Positions 44,233 through 64,000 of a DNA stretch of 64,000 nucleotides are shown in pieces; the stretch's first letter is position 1, and every line of letters starts with the position of its first letter. A program made the position numbers and the translations under genes. The notes below the pieces were generated by a model. The model was not told the origin of the DNA. It ran no database searches and was given only the letters and a program-made list of their open reading frames with translations. The DNA is from Eunapius fragilis (lineage: Eukaryota; Porifera; Demospongiae; Spongillida; Spongillidae). The stretch is from assembly GCA_963681505.1 (NCBI GenBank), contig OY811971.1, positions 17,314,234 through 17,378,233 of the forward strand, in the 5' to 3' direction.

Positions 44233-45307
44233 ATGTCTACTGATCAAGAAGCGAATGGGAAAAGAAAAAGGAAGCCCACGATGAAAGCATCCGAAGGAGA
44301 ACTGGAAGAAGCTACACTGGACCAGAACAGTAAGTTAAGCGCAGGTGCACATTGTCTACACAATTAGCACAGAAGCATGTCGCTAATTACTCAATTCTAG
44401 CACGTACGGTAATGCAGATCAGTTGAGCTGCGGCGCGTACGAAAGACACCTAGGCTTAATTATGTGGTACCTGTATGTGGTTTTTAGCTAGTGTGACCGC
44501 GAGGAATAAATCCAATTAATATTGTAATCGCTACGCGGCGGGATGCTTGAATGTTTTGAGTCACTGCTACGAGCATGAACCCTTTTAGCGCATGTATATA
44601 CATGTATAGTGCTAGGGAAGAACCTTGAAACATCAAGTTTGCATTTTGGCGCCAAAATGCAGCTAGGTCGTGAGGTGTTACGTAGCGTGTTAACCGCAAG
44701 CCGATAAAATTGGCTGATCTTGCAGAGAAAGAAACGCGCGGTTATATGTGCATGGCTGATCGATACATTCATATGCGTAAGTTAGCAATAAGGCCAATCA
44801 GACTATAAAAGCGGATTACTTTGACAGTTTTAGGACACAATCAGCATTTTCCAATTCAGGAAGAGCAGACGATAGCATACCATGCAGCTCTGCAATAAAA
44901 CAAGAAGATACAAGCATGTACATGTACATGGTTAGTTGAAAATAATATTTCATACAAAAAGGGTATAAACTTGCACTCTTATAGGTAAATGGAGTTAACG
45001 TTCTTCATCTGCCAGCTAAAACTCCATACTTGTTTGGATTGCAATTGTTGGACATGCTTTTTACTAGAGCAGAATTGTCTTCTTCCCTGCTGTTTAAAAG
45101 TACGAAGAGTGAAAGAGGTGTGCTTGATCCAACTAAAGTTTCAAGAATAATTGGTAAGTTAATTAATACACATAAAATGTATTGTGTAAAACAATCTTTT
45201 GGTTTTCAGATATCATGAACAAGAGGTACAACCAAACCGAATGGAACATGGCAACATTTGTTTCAAAAGCCAATCAGAAGTGCCGTGACTCAGAATGTGA
45301 CAGTTAA
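44233..45307 (+). CDS. BEN-domain protein encoded within the transposon
   Basis: Four exons with matching phases: 44233-44329, 44860-44930, 44985-45153 and 45210-45307, totalling 144 codons plus stop. Exon 1 is short and basic (KRKRKP). Exons 3-4 have TPYLFGLQLLDMLFTRAEL, then LDPTKVSRII and a W-x-F-x-SKANQKCRD ending. This order (LL..LFTRxEL, LDPxKV, W, KCR) is that of the BEN domain, a DNA-binding or chromatin-repressor module found in animals and some DNA viruses. The gene is divergent from the transposase, with a start-to-start distance of about 90 bp, so both share one promoter. It may bind the element's ends or regulate its expression. The frame is open throughout, so it is intact in this copy. 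Confidence 0.75.
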
Positions 45308-45606
45308 CTTTCTACATGTGTGTAATTGTACTTTATTATCATGCTTTAATAAGAATGGACAAGTATAATGTTATTTATTCTTGGAACGCCTTGATAAGAC
45401 TTGACAAGTCACACCTGCTTTATTCTTGGCAAACCATGCTAGGTCTTGTTAAGTCTTAAAATTTCTGTTCCAAATTCTGGTCAAGTCTTGATAAGACTTG
45501 CTAAAACTTGGTTGATTCTTGCTAAGTCTTGGCAAGTCGTGCCTGATAAATCTTGGTAAGACTTGGTAAGTCTTGACAAACCGTGGCAAGAATTTTTTCT
45601 AGGGAG

Positions 45607-46130
45607 TTAAATGGGTGCTGCTTTGTGTATGATGTGCAACATTTAGAAAGTTGTTTGAATCCAAATGTTTTCTCTCTTTCAGGATGCCTACTATGGTGTT
45701 CTCCAAGTGGGTAAAGTTTGCTTTGTGTATGGTGTGCAGCATTTAGAACATCACACAGGTTGAAGCCGAGTGTTGTCTTTCTTACAGGATGTCCAACATC
45801 GTGTCTGTAGAGTGCATGGTGCTTGTGAACGTCTTGGCAATGTGTGGTAAGTTCAATGGGTGATGCTTTGTGTATTGTGTGCAACATTTGGAATATCACA
45901 CAGGTTGAAGCCAAGTGTTGCAGGATGTCCACCATGGTGGTTTCAGAGTGAGTGGTGCTTTTGACATCTTGCTGATGCATGGTTAGTTCAATGGGCACTG
46001 CTCTGCTATGTGATGTGCATTAGAATATTAATATTACCTAGGTTCTGAGAGGTCATGTTGCTTTCTGATTTCATCGCAATGTGCTGGTTAGTTTACTGGC
46101 ACTGTTCTGTACTGTGTATGGTGTAGAATA
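45607..46130. repeat. Satellite-like repeat, right part
   Basis: Continues the array seen at 39000-39280: about four copies with TGTATGATGTGCAACATTTA, CACAGGTTGAAGCC and CAGGATGTCCA segments and a linking GTAAGTTCAATGGG. An open frame at 45522-45998 on the minus strand is a repeat translation. Confidence 0.75.
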
Positions 46131-46132
46131 TC

Positions 46133-46340
46133 ACCAGGTCATTTGCCAACAGGAGTTGGGTGCATGTCTCTACACACTGGACAAGGAAGCAGTTAAACAT
46201 GAACAGTTCCGAGTCATCAAAGACGTGGTCTGTGGTCGGGACACGTTCGTAAGCTTACCAACAGGATATGGGAAGTCTCTTGTTACGGCTTTCTGTTATG
46301 CGTATAAATTTGACGAGCTATCGGTTCGAGAGGTACGAAG
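46133..46340 (+). pseudogene. RecQ-like helicase N-terminal fragment
   Basis: Reads EQFRVIKDVVCGRDTFVSLP then TGYGKSL, the Walker A region of RecQ-family DEAH helicases as found in mobile-element-linked copies in invertebrates. No motif II or downstream helicase motifs follow; the open frame runs into unrelated sequence after about 46340. A dead fragment. Confidence 0.6.
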
Positions 46341-46394
46341 CAAGCCACTCACAATCGCACCAAAAAGGCAAAGAGCGAGAAACGATGCCACAGC

Positions 46395-46646
46395 CGATCC
46401 TCATCTTCGGAGAGCAGCTCGTTGTCTGAGTCCAGCGACTCCGACGCATGCAAGAAGAAGTTCAAGCAGCGCGAGAGGACCCACCACTCCAGGTCGCGGG
46501 AGAGCAGCTTCCTCAACGCCCCCTTCTGCCTTCACTACCATGTCCCTACCCCCTTGACGCACGAAGTCAAGAGGGATAAGCATGCCCACTTTGATAAACA
46601 CTTCCCTCTCCCATGGATAGACGATCCTTCCTCACTCCCTGTTTGA
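46395..46646 (+). pseudogene. Ser-rich/charged open fragment, unknown
   Basis: After the helicase fragment the plus strand stays open in one frame with SSSSESSSLSESSDSD, then KKKFKQRERTHHSRSR, then an FCLHYHVPTPL region, stopping at 46644. It could be part of a gag-like or structural protein of a retroelement, but I cannot place it. Confidence 0.3.
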
Positions 46647-46649
46647 TTG

Positions 46650-47643
46650 AGATACGCAGTAAAAAGGTTGATGGAGTGCTTGATTCCTTGGCAGAGTGGT
46701 CAGGTTAAATTTGTGACAGAAGGCGTAGTGCTTCCCGATCCCTGCCCTGTTGGTGGTGGATGCTGAAGGGGCCACAGCTCTGTGGAGGAGGTGTCTCAGG
46801 CGACCTTCTAGAGCTCTGCCAGCTCTTGAGGCAATGGTGTGGGCAGTTGCCTCCGAACCAAGCCCCATCCATGTGGGCCCCAAAACCACAGGTGCCGGAG
46901 GAATTCGTGTACAACAGGATGGACTCTGCATAGTTCCAATCTAGGGAGATGAACATAGAAATGCCATTCCAAGATGGTAGGAAGCTGTTCCACCATCGTA
47001 TGTCAGGTCTGGCTTTAGAATTCAGATGGATATGGTGGTGGGGCCTCCTCAAAATCTGCATTCAGAATGGTTCCAATCCAGGCCTCTGAATGGGAACTCC
47101 ATTCAGAGGCCTGGAATTCCATTCAGAGGCCTGGAATTCCATTCAGAGGCCTGGAATTCCATTCAGAGGCCTGGATTGGAACCATTCTGAATGCAGATTT
47201 TAGGTCTACCTTGGCCATTATGGCTCCTTTTTCAAATCTGCTAAGGAGCCCCTCCACATCATCAATTGTGGAGTAATGGACAGTGAAAGTAGGTTGCTTG
47301 CAGTGAAAGGGAAAAAAAGTAAGGTCCGTTGTAGCCGGTGGATACACCGCCAGGAGACGCAGACCTAGTCAGGATGATCTTTCAGTTGCTGGAGTTCGCA
47401 TAGTCTCAGGCAAATGGACAGGCCTTGGCGGGGTGCTTCTCACCGCAGCCTGTGACCCAGCACTTGTGTACAAAAGAATGCAGCATAGCTTACATTTACC
47501 TTGTCTGGAGTAGCTTCGCTTGTGAGAGATGATTCAAAACGCTGGCGTTTAGGATCGGGTGTATCCAAGGCTAAGCGCACTGGTAATCGCTTCCTGAATA
47601 GGGGAAGATATTGTACGAAGAAGGGAGGGTGTATTTGCACCAC
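46650..47643 (-). pseudogene. DIRS-like retroelement remnant: RT and RNase H
   Basis: Minus-strand pieces in correct order. 47347-47123 holds IMAKVDLKSAFRMVPI, the first conserved aspartate motif of reverse transcriptase as seen in DIRS/Gypsy types. 47061-46705 holds an HLNSKARPDIRWW segment and LYTNSSGTCGFGAHMDGAWF, the RNase H start of DIRS-type elements. The piece upstream (47643-47440) is open but unassigned. Stops and frame changes break it, and a tandem repeat at 47058-47201 interrupts the RT part. No tyrosine recombinase was found. Confidence 0.6.
47058..47201. repeat. Tandem 21-bp repeats inside an inverted repeat
   Basis: Four copies of GGAATTCCATTCAGAGGCCT lie between inverted arms at about 47058-47098 and 47162-47201 (CTGCATTCAGAATGGTTCC and complement). 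The array sits within the DIRS-like remnant and looks like a local duplication of its sequence. Confidence 0.75.
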
Positions 47644-48340
47644 ACAGCTTGCAATTAGCGTTTCTAATTAAAGCATTAACACACTAATTGTATTCTTTGC
47701 GGAAGATAATATTATTCATACATGACGTAACTGCATTCCTCCCGACGTTGGAATGTAAGTATTATGCAATCGATGAACAGAAATTCACTTTCCACGTAGC
47801 GGTGATGTAATCCACCCGCAGCTGTTGGGAATCTGGGTCTGGGTGCGAGACTAACCTGGACTGGATCTTTTCAAAGTACTAGACGTAATCCCAAACGAAG
47901 GGAACAACAAGGCTGTTCATGCAGATGAGTTGAAGCATAGTGGCTACAAGAAAGTGTTAGACTTTGTAAGTGCATCCTGGAGATTTCGTATAAGTTGAAT
48001 GAACTTGCACTCGCATGATGTTCACCTGTCCTACAGATTTAGATAAGGGTTAGGGTTGACTGAGAATAGATTAACATTTTGAATTTTACATTTTAAAAAT
48101 ACCATGGTATAGATAACTGATACAACCATGTGTACATAGACACAACTTTTGAAGAACATATTACTTTCCTTATGCAGGATTTACATGCAGCAGTGTTGAT
48201 TAGTTTTTTAGTGATAGTAAATTCCATACAATACTGCATGTGAAGAGGGTACAAAAGCCTAAGCTTAATAACACCCTTGATCTCAATTTTTCTTTCCTAA
48301 TTGCTTGATTGTTTTTTTCTCATATAGGTGCAACGTCATT
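47644..48340. other. No gene recognised
   Basis: AT-rich sequence between the retroelement remnant and the Ginger-like remnant. One short patch near 47880-47970 reads like degraded coding sequence (HADELKHSGYKK) but cannot be assigned. Confidence 0.35.
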
Positions 48341-50306
48341 AATAACAAGAGGCTTTATGCAGGAGTTTTGCACACACTGTCTGTCTGCCAGCTAAGTCCG
48401 CCACAAAACACATGACCTCCGTTACATCCAATAATCGAGAAGGACTCTTTGGACAGAGTTCATAGACATGAGACATAGTCCTGACAATAAGTATAACTAC
48501 ATTTGTCATTTTATGGACCATTTCTCCTAATTTCATGTCCTTTTTCCGTTGAAGACGAAGACAGCAGAAGATGTGTCTTACATGTTACAAGAACGTGTAT
48601 TGGCATATTTGGGCCCACCCACCACTCTGACAATGGAAGAGAATTTATCAACAGTCTGATTCGTGCAATCTTCGAGAAGTGGGGTGGTGATGCTACCTTT
48701 GCCAAGTGGTTCATTCACGTCACCACTCCCAGTCACAGGGTCTAAGGTAGAAATAGGAAATCGCACTAAGGAGCAGAAGAAACTAGATCAGGGGCAATAA
48801 ATATCCTCGGGAATCATGGTTACTTTGCTTCATGTTTAATTGTGAACGGAAGGAAGGCATAATGGACTTGCCCTATCGTGTTGTATTTGGTAGATACCCT
48901 GCGGTTGGCGTCTTTTCCGGAGCTGAAAAGCATTGTGAAGATGAAGTAGACCTTTAACCACTACTTCAGCATGTGACGATCCTCATACAGTTTCATTGCA
49001 CACAGAAACATCTACTGAGATGGCAGCGCAAAATAGTCAGTCATCTCCATCCATCAGAGACGATGAACTGAAATAATGCTAAAGGATGTGTGAATTTTAT
49101 ATCTTTTCTGGCTCCAGTGTTGCTCCACAATCAGTATCAGGCCATAAAGATAAAGTGGATACAGATGTTGAAGTAGGGCATAGTACATTCAAACTGCCAT
49201 CATCAGATACCCCCAGACGTGCAGCAGGAGGAAGATGATGGTCATTCTAAAGCAACAATCCACACAGCAATAAGAGAAAAAGTTTTGACAATACACATTT
49301 GGCAGCTGCACATATGACAGTAAAGTTCAACAAAAAGTAGGGAGGTAGGACACAGGTGTTCAGTGTAGGTGACAAAGTTACTCTTATGTCCCCAAGAAGG
49401 ATTGAACCAAAACAGACATGCCAAGACTTCCTTGTGAGTTCACTGAAGCATTTGGAGACAAAGTAAAGTCTTATATCATTGGTACAATGTTTGGAACTAT
49501 AAAGGGAAAGTTCTTTGGTGGTAATCTGCAGAGTTATGACGGCAGTCACCATTTGTGCTTGGAGACATTACATTGTCACTGCGTGAAGCAGCCCAGAAAT
49601 TTAGTCCGTGTAATAAGTTCAAAAAGAAAAAAAAGGCTCCTCCATCTGTCATAATGCTAGAGTTTGTACAAAAAATTAAGTGCCAACACAGGCATCAAGA
49701 GCACCATTATTGTCACCAGGTGATAGAGCAATACTTGACAAAACTGGATGGTTGAGTGATGTGCATATGGAGGTTGCTAATGTACTACTCAAAGAAGCGT
49801 TTCCTGCAGTTGATGGTCTCCAAAATCCTATCCTTCAACAGAACATGTCCTTCAATGTCCCTAGTTTGTGCAGTTATTGTGGTTAACAAAAACCACTGGC
49901 TGGTACTATGTCTGCATCAGGTCTATTCTGCATTGAGTCATACATGTATGACTCAATGCAGAATAGACCTGATGAGGAATGCATATCACTTGTTGCTAAG
50001 TATGTTCAGTGTCCAGATTCTCTCATCCCAATCAAAGTCATGAATGTTCAGCTGCAAGACAACGCTTATGCATATGGGGAATTTGCAGTGGCCTTTGCGA
50101 CATCACTGATCCATGGGGGAAGATCCTGCACACCTGCACTAAAGGAATTGCTGTTGTTCATCAGATTCCAAGCTCCAGACAATGGGAAACCAATGGTTCG
50201 TTGCTGTGTTTGTAGGCAGCGCTTCCACTCCGAATGCATTGGAGTCAGCACTATTGGAACACACACTGACATGTGGAAGTGTCCCAATTGCACTGAAGCA
50301 CCTTGA
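48341..50306 (+). pseudogene. Ginger-like integrase element remnant with C48-type protease and PHD (copy A)
   Basis: Frameshifted but ordered: about 48440-48560 reads FIDMRHSPDNKYNYICHFMD, then HSDNGREFINSLIRAIF (48650s), the second and third catalytic-core segments of a KRBA2/Ginger-type integrase. From 49555 comes LGDITLSLREAAQK, from about 49790 a C48/Ulp1-like segment, VNKNHWLV, and then about 50055 DNAYAYGEFAVAFATSL, where the family has a GG-x-DCG-LFAIAFAT active-site region. The nucleophile cysteine is missing here. It ends in a PHD-type zinc finger: VRCCVCRQRFHSECIG then WKCPNC. Stops and frameshifts make the integrase inactive. A perfect 60-bp palindrome sits in the protease part. 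Confidence 0.65.
49915..49974. repeat. Perfect 60-bp palindrome
   Basis: The arms 49915-49944 and 49945-49974 are exact reverse complements with no loop, centred on CATG. It lies in the protease-like part of the Ginger remnant and breaks its reading. It would extrude as a hairpin in single-stranded DNA. Confidence 0.95.
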
Positions 50307-50434
50307 TTCATGTGCATGCTTCAATGATTATTCACGGTAGTCAATTCATGCTTAATTCATAATTTTTGTTGATCAGTACAGAAGCTCCTTCATTATAATA
50401 ACTTCACTTTACGGTACAGAAATGAATTGACATC

Positions 50435-51246
50435 ATCGCAAGTAGTGCAGTTTTAGATGGGACTGGCATGTATTTTCGTGGGACTTGAAATCTAAACCGT
50501 TTTATGCACGTACTGGTAATTAAAGAATGCATGGCTGAAATCACACCCATACGACGATGCACGAGGCTGGCATTTTTGTCTATCACTGCTGACTTTCGTG
50601 CCTCATGCTTGTTGGCAGTCACGATGTGCGAACGAGATAACAACGACGCTATTGTTCCCTTTGCTATTATAAGGGTGCTAATAAGTAAAATAAAATTAAA
50701 CGCACTCATTTCCGCACTATCCATATACCTGGATCATTTTGGAGACGGAAAGTGATCTGTTTGTGGAGCAAAATGGAGAAGATGATGATGATAACAAAGT
50801 GCCGCGTACCTAAGCACAAATGATTAGAGAAATATCCTTTTCGTAGCAGCGATTTCGAGAGATTATAAATGACCAATCGGTCAAATGCGCTGCATGCACG
50901 CTCAGCGTGTACAAGCAATATGCAAATTGTCCGAGGTAAGATTATTTTAATTCTTTAATTAACTGCTGTTGTTGGTGTTTCTTTAAATTCCTACACGCAT
51001 GCACGCACACATTCGCACACGAATATCCATGCACATGCAGGTGGCTGCGAAAGCGGCTCTATACTCAAAGTGTGCTCCCTTGTGCCTTTTCCAGGCTCTA
51101 CTGCGGTAAGTCACGCATTCCTCTGACTTGGCTTACAGGTATATCTTGTTCCCATATCTCCACCGAAGTGCAAACTCGTCGTGAATATAAATTCTTCCCA
51201 AGACTTTGCAACGGCGTCTGCAAGGAGGGTCAGGTTAGCGTATTAT
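50435..51246 (+). pseudogene. Broken copy of the saposin-like gene
   Basis: Matches about 36510-37650 in the same orientation. The TATA box, start codon and signal-peptide exon are deleted (junction near 50731). The exon with RFREIINDQSVKC is kept but a 7-bp loss after the CxxC shifts its frame, and the exon with CKL-VN has a 2-bp gain that shifts it as well. Homology stops after the exon ending at about 51235, so the last exon (TPERLC) is absent. Confidence 0.8.
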
Positions 51247-51337
51247 ATTAAATGATTATAGTAAGATGGCCGCCTGCATGGGGAAATCCATACACTGGTG
51301 GTAGTATCAACTATGAGGGGCGGCTGACTTCCTACTC

Positions 51338-51439
51338 AAATCAATCTACCAGGTGATCGCACGTCTGCACAATGAGTACGATTATACCAAGACTAGGGAG
51401 CAGTGCAGGGCAAAATTAAAAACCCTCTTCCATAAGTAC
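51338..51439 (+). pseudogene. Myb/SANT-like DNA-binding fragment
   Basis: Reads KSIYQVIARLHNEYDY then TKTREQCRAKLKTLFHKY. The EQCR-x-K-x-K-x-L ending is typical of Myb/SANT-like (trihelix-type) domains found in PIF/Harbinger transposons and host proteins. The frame ends soon after. Only one helix pair is present, so it is a fragment or single exon. Confidence 0.45.
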
Positions 51440-53598
51440 ATTATGCCCGCTCTTTTTAGCCTATTCCTACGGTGCGTTTAATTGTTATACATTGTTCCCA
51501 TGAACGCAAACCAGCAAAGCTGCTATTTTAACATGCGGTACAGCCAAGACCACGCCCAAACCGACTATGAATATTATATTCCTAGTGCGGACTCAACGTA
51601 AGCCGGATCGATTTATATCATTGTCGGTTAATGCGGTTTGAGGTGCACGTGCCCGGAAGCGGCGAAATGCGTGCGTGCACTCGCTGACCACTTTTCCCTC
51701 GTGTAGTAGAACGTGTTGACTCGGGCAGCGATAGTATCTCTGGCAAGGGAAGCCAACTGCCACTCCATGGGCTATTCCAGAATTTTTCGAGACCAGTGTG
51801 GGAGGACAAGTTTTTATTAGCCCGGACTGACAACTGTGATTACCATACGTGTTGGTGTTGGTAGTCCACAGCGTCGAATTGTGCACGCGATATAATTTTT
51901 TTTAAACACCCAGCTGCATGAAGGCAAGCTGTATACGTTCTCACCTACACAAACAAATGATACACACCTCATTCAGATACAGATCAGAGGCGCCCACATA
52001 CGCGCCTCCAAAGATGGTTATTAGTCCCAATCATAAGACAGTTGACTGCATGGCAATTTACAATAAACGATCTAACTTTTCATTCGATCCTTGGGGGCAA
52101 AGTATATTTTAAAGACAGATAACTGCTGCACTTGATCGCATCTCCTTAAAATGTTTTTCCTGTGCATTGCTAATAATTAAGTTCCGCCCCCCGAGGCTTA
52201 TCAGAAAGCTGACATCTGGTGTTGATTAGTATCCTAATATGGCTGCACTGCCAATGGATGGTAACCACGCGTAACCATCACCATCACCACCACCATCATA
52301 CTACCAACACCTCTACCACTACCAGCACAAACTCTCTGCACCAACACCATCACCACCAACCATCTCCATTATACTCCTCAAATATATCACTTTTCTTCTC
52401 CAAAATGTTTCCATCACATTCTCTTACCTCGATCCTCATGAGAAAGAGTGTGGTGACAGCCAGAAGTAACAAGACCTTTCTGAACCTGATTCTTACTTGA
52501 AGTGTGATTGGACCTACAAATTTGTATATAGTTCAATAACGGCAAAGAAGTTTACAACGTGGAAACGCGCGCATTCAATTCTACCGAGATAATATATACA
52601 CTGCCTAGCAAGCGAAATAGGCAACGAGGAACGGTTTATAAAGTAGTACCAATCGTTTCACAATGGTGTCGTTGACGTATATCGCATCTTCGCATTTTCG
52701 CTAGCAATGCCCATGGCATATAACGAGTGATATTACTGATGAAATGTTTAGGCACTATGAAATTCAAGCAAGAAGACCCGTGCTGATAAAAAGCAGAAGT
52801 ATATGAGATAATTTAGCTCACATTTTGGCCGTCTAAATAGAGCTGGCGGAAAGTCTGGAATTCAACCCCAGACAAAGGGTCCGTGAGTGTTGTCGCAAAA
52901 TGCTTGTACCGTCATACAAGGATGAGGCAGTGTACAGATGTCTACAAACCAATTTAGAAACAAGCAGCAGCGAATAAGCATATCATGAATTAAATAATTT
53001 TTAAACTGATGCAGTTCAAACAGTATAGAAAGTTCCATTTGTCAAGCTTCAGTATAGAAGCTCCTTCATTAACTTCACTTTTCCTTAAGCTTCACATAAC
53101 TCCTCCGCTTTTTGCCATGTACGCTGGGTTCATTTGTGCTCAAAGACATATGCACTTGTAAGGTGTGTTATCTATAACCAATCTTAGGGCTTGGGAGTTC
53201 CAAGTAAAACATGTTTGGTTAACTGCTCAAGAAGGAACAAATACAGTGAGACTAACTGCGGGCATGTACCGAGGTAGCTAGAAATACTACGCAGGCAATA
53301 TGATGATTGCGTAAATTCTATAGCAACGCGATCGATCGATTGCGCAAACCCAGAAATTGCGCAATCCGTCGATTGCGCAATTTCTGTAGGTGTGCGATCG
53401 ATTGATGATTGGGGGATCGATCGATAGGTGCGCAATCTATGGATCCATCGATGGCGCAAATCCATCGATCGCGCGTAACAATACGACCACTTCGCCAATC
53501 ATTGATCGGTTTAAATAATACCAGAGACAAACTATTATCCTTGGTATACAAATCAGTCCCTCATACACGCTCTACATATGTGACACCTAAACCAATAA
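51440..53598. other. No gene recognised; ATCGAT/GCGCAAT-rich cluster
   Basis: Mostly AT-rich. At about 53325-53480 there is a cluster of ATCGATCGAT and TTGCGCAAT words in both directions, perhaps an old tandem or palindromic repeat. From about 53500 the sequence matches the 3' flank of the first ABCB gene (on the opposite strand). Confidence 0.45.
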
Positions 53599-63687
<10,089 letters not shown>

Positions 63688-64000
63688 CTTTGGCGGGAGC
63701 AAAGATGAGATCACAGGTTAACATAGTCACACCTAAAAACAAACACAGCCTAAAAACAAAAATATTGTGGTACAGCTAAGGCAGCGATGTGTCTTTGGGG
63801 GCAAATTGGTATTTCTCTGTACGATGTAAATAATCATCACTATTGTTCCGAGTGGGTTAAGAAGGATATAATTAGAACAATGCTAAACATACCGTAATAA
63901 TGGCGTCATTAAACTAATTATCTTAGTGCATTGTTTGGAGCCACTGTTTGCACAACCAAATTGAAATGCATCAACATGGAGGGTCTAGGCATGTAGACAG
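63688..64000. other. Intron 10 of the second ABCB gene, cut by the window edge
   Basis: Directly upstream (minus strand) of exon 11. It corresponds to 28740-29057 of the first gene. No exon is visible before the window ends. Confidence 0.6.

Larger units (their letters stand above)
40881..45606. mobile_element. 4.7-kb DNA transposon with CACTA/KDZ-like transposase and BEN gene
   Basis: Terminal inverted repeats: CTCCCTAGAAAAAAATCTTG at the left, and the same on the opposite strand at the right with about 40 bp of similarity (ACGGTTTG, CAAGACTTAC). Subterminal regions at both ends are packed with AAGTCTTATCAAGACTTG-type copies in both directions, typical binding arrays for a transposase. Flanking TAA on each side is compatible with a 3-bp target duplication. 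It encodes a transposase on the minus strand and a BEN-domain protein on the plus strand, with start codons about 90 bp apart. Confidence 0.85.

Overview
The window is eukaryotic nuclear DNA from an animal, most likely a marine invertebrate and perhaps a demosponge. Genes are split by GT-AG introns, microsatellites and poly(G) runs are abundant, and the families seen are metazoan: TRIM/filamin, SMYD, full-length ABCB transporter, saposin-like, BEN domain, KRBA2-like/Ginger integrase. The sponge assignment is an inference from repeat content and is not proven.

Layout. 1-13 kb: a TRIM-like coiled-coil/filamin gene (1.5-2.5 kb), a SMYD-family SET/MYND methyltransferase gene rebuilt from ten exons (3.3-9.5 kb, one junction unresolved), and an unrecognised proline/acid-rich gene with an internal repeat and an NRF-1-like palindrome upstream (10.4-12.7 kb). 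13-20 kb: mostly non-genic, with a pogo-like MITE, a 185-bp direct repeat and two decayed C-terminal copies of a reverse-transcriptase retroelement. 20.1-34.3 kb (+): a complete 18-exon P-glycoprotein-like ABCB gene. 53.6-63.7 kb (-): a second ABCB gene, cut by the right window edge, matching exons 11-18 of the first. The two genes are tail-to-tail and their introns and 3' flanks are also homologous, so this is an inverted segmental duplication. A third, 3'-end-only fragment lies at 38.0 kb.

The 34-53 kb interval between the transporters holds a saposin-like secreted-protein gene (36.9-37.7 kb) and its broken copy (50.4-51.2 kb), a satellite split by nested transposons, a 4.7-kb DNA transposon with a CACTA/KDZ-like transposase and a divergently transcribed intact BEN-domain gene, a RecQ-like helicase fragment, a DIRS-like reverse transcriptase/RNase H remnant, and a decayed Ginger-like integrase/C48-type protease/PHD element. 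A second Ginger-like element (57.3-61.2 kb) sits in intron 13 of the second ABCB gene, and a 1.07-kb near-perfect palindrome sits in its intron 16. Neither is present at the matching place in the first gene.

The most notable items are the inverted ABCB duplication with lineage-specific insertions, the transposon pairing a transposase with a BEN-domain protein, the saposin-like gene pair, the Ginger element with readable termini, and several foldback element families.
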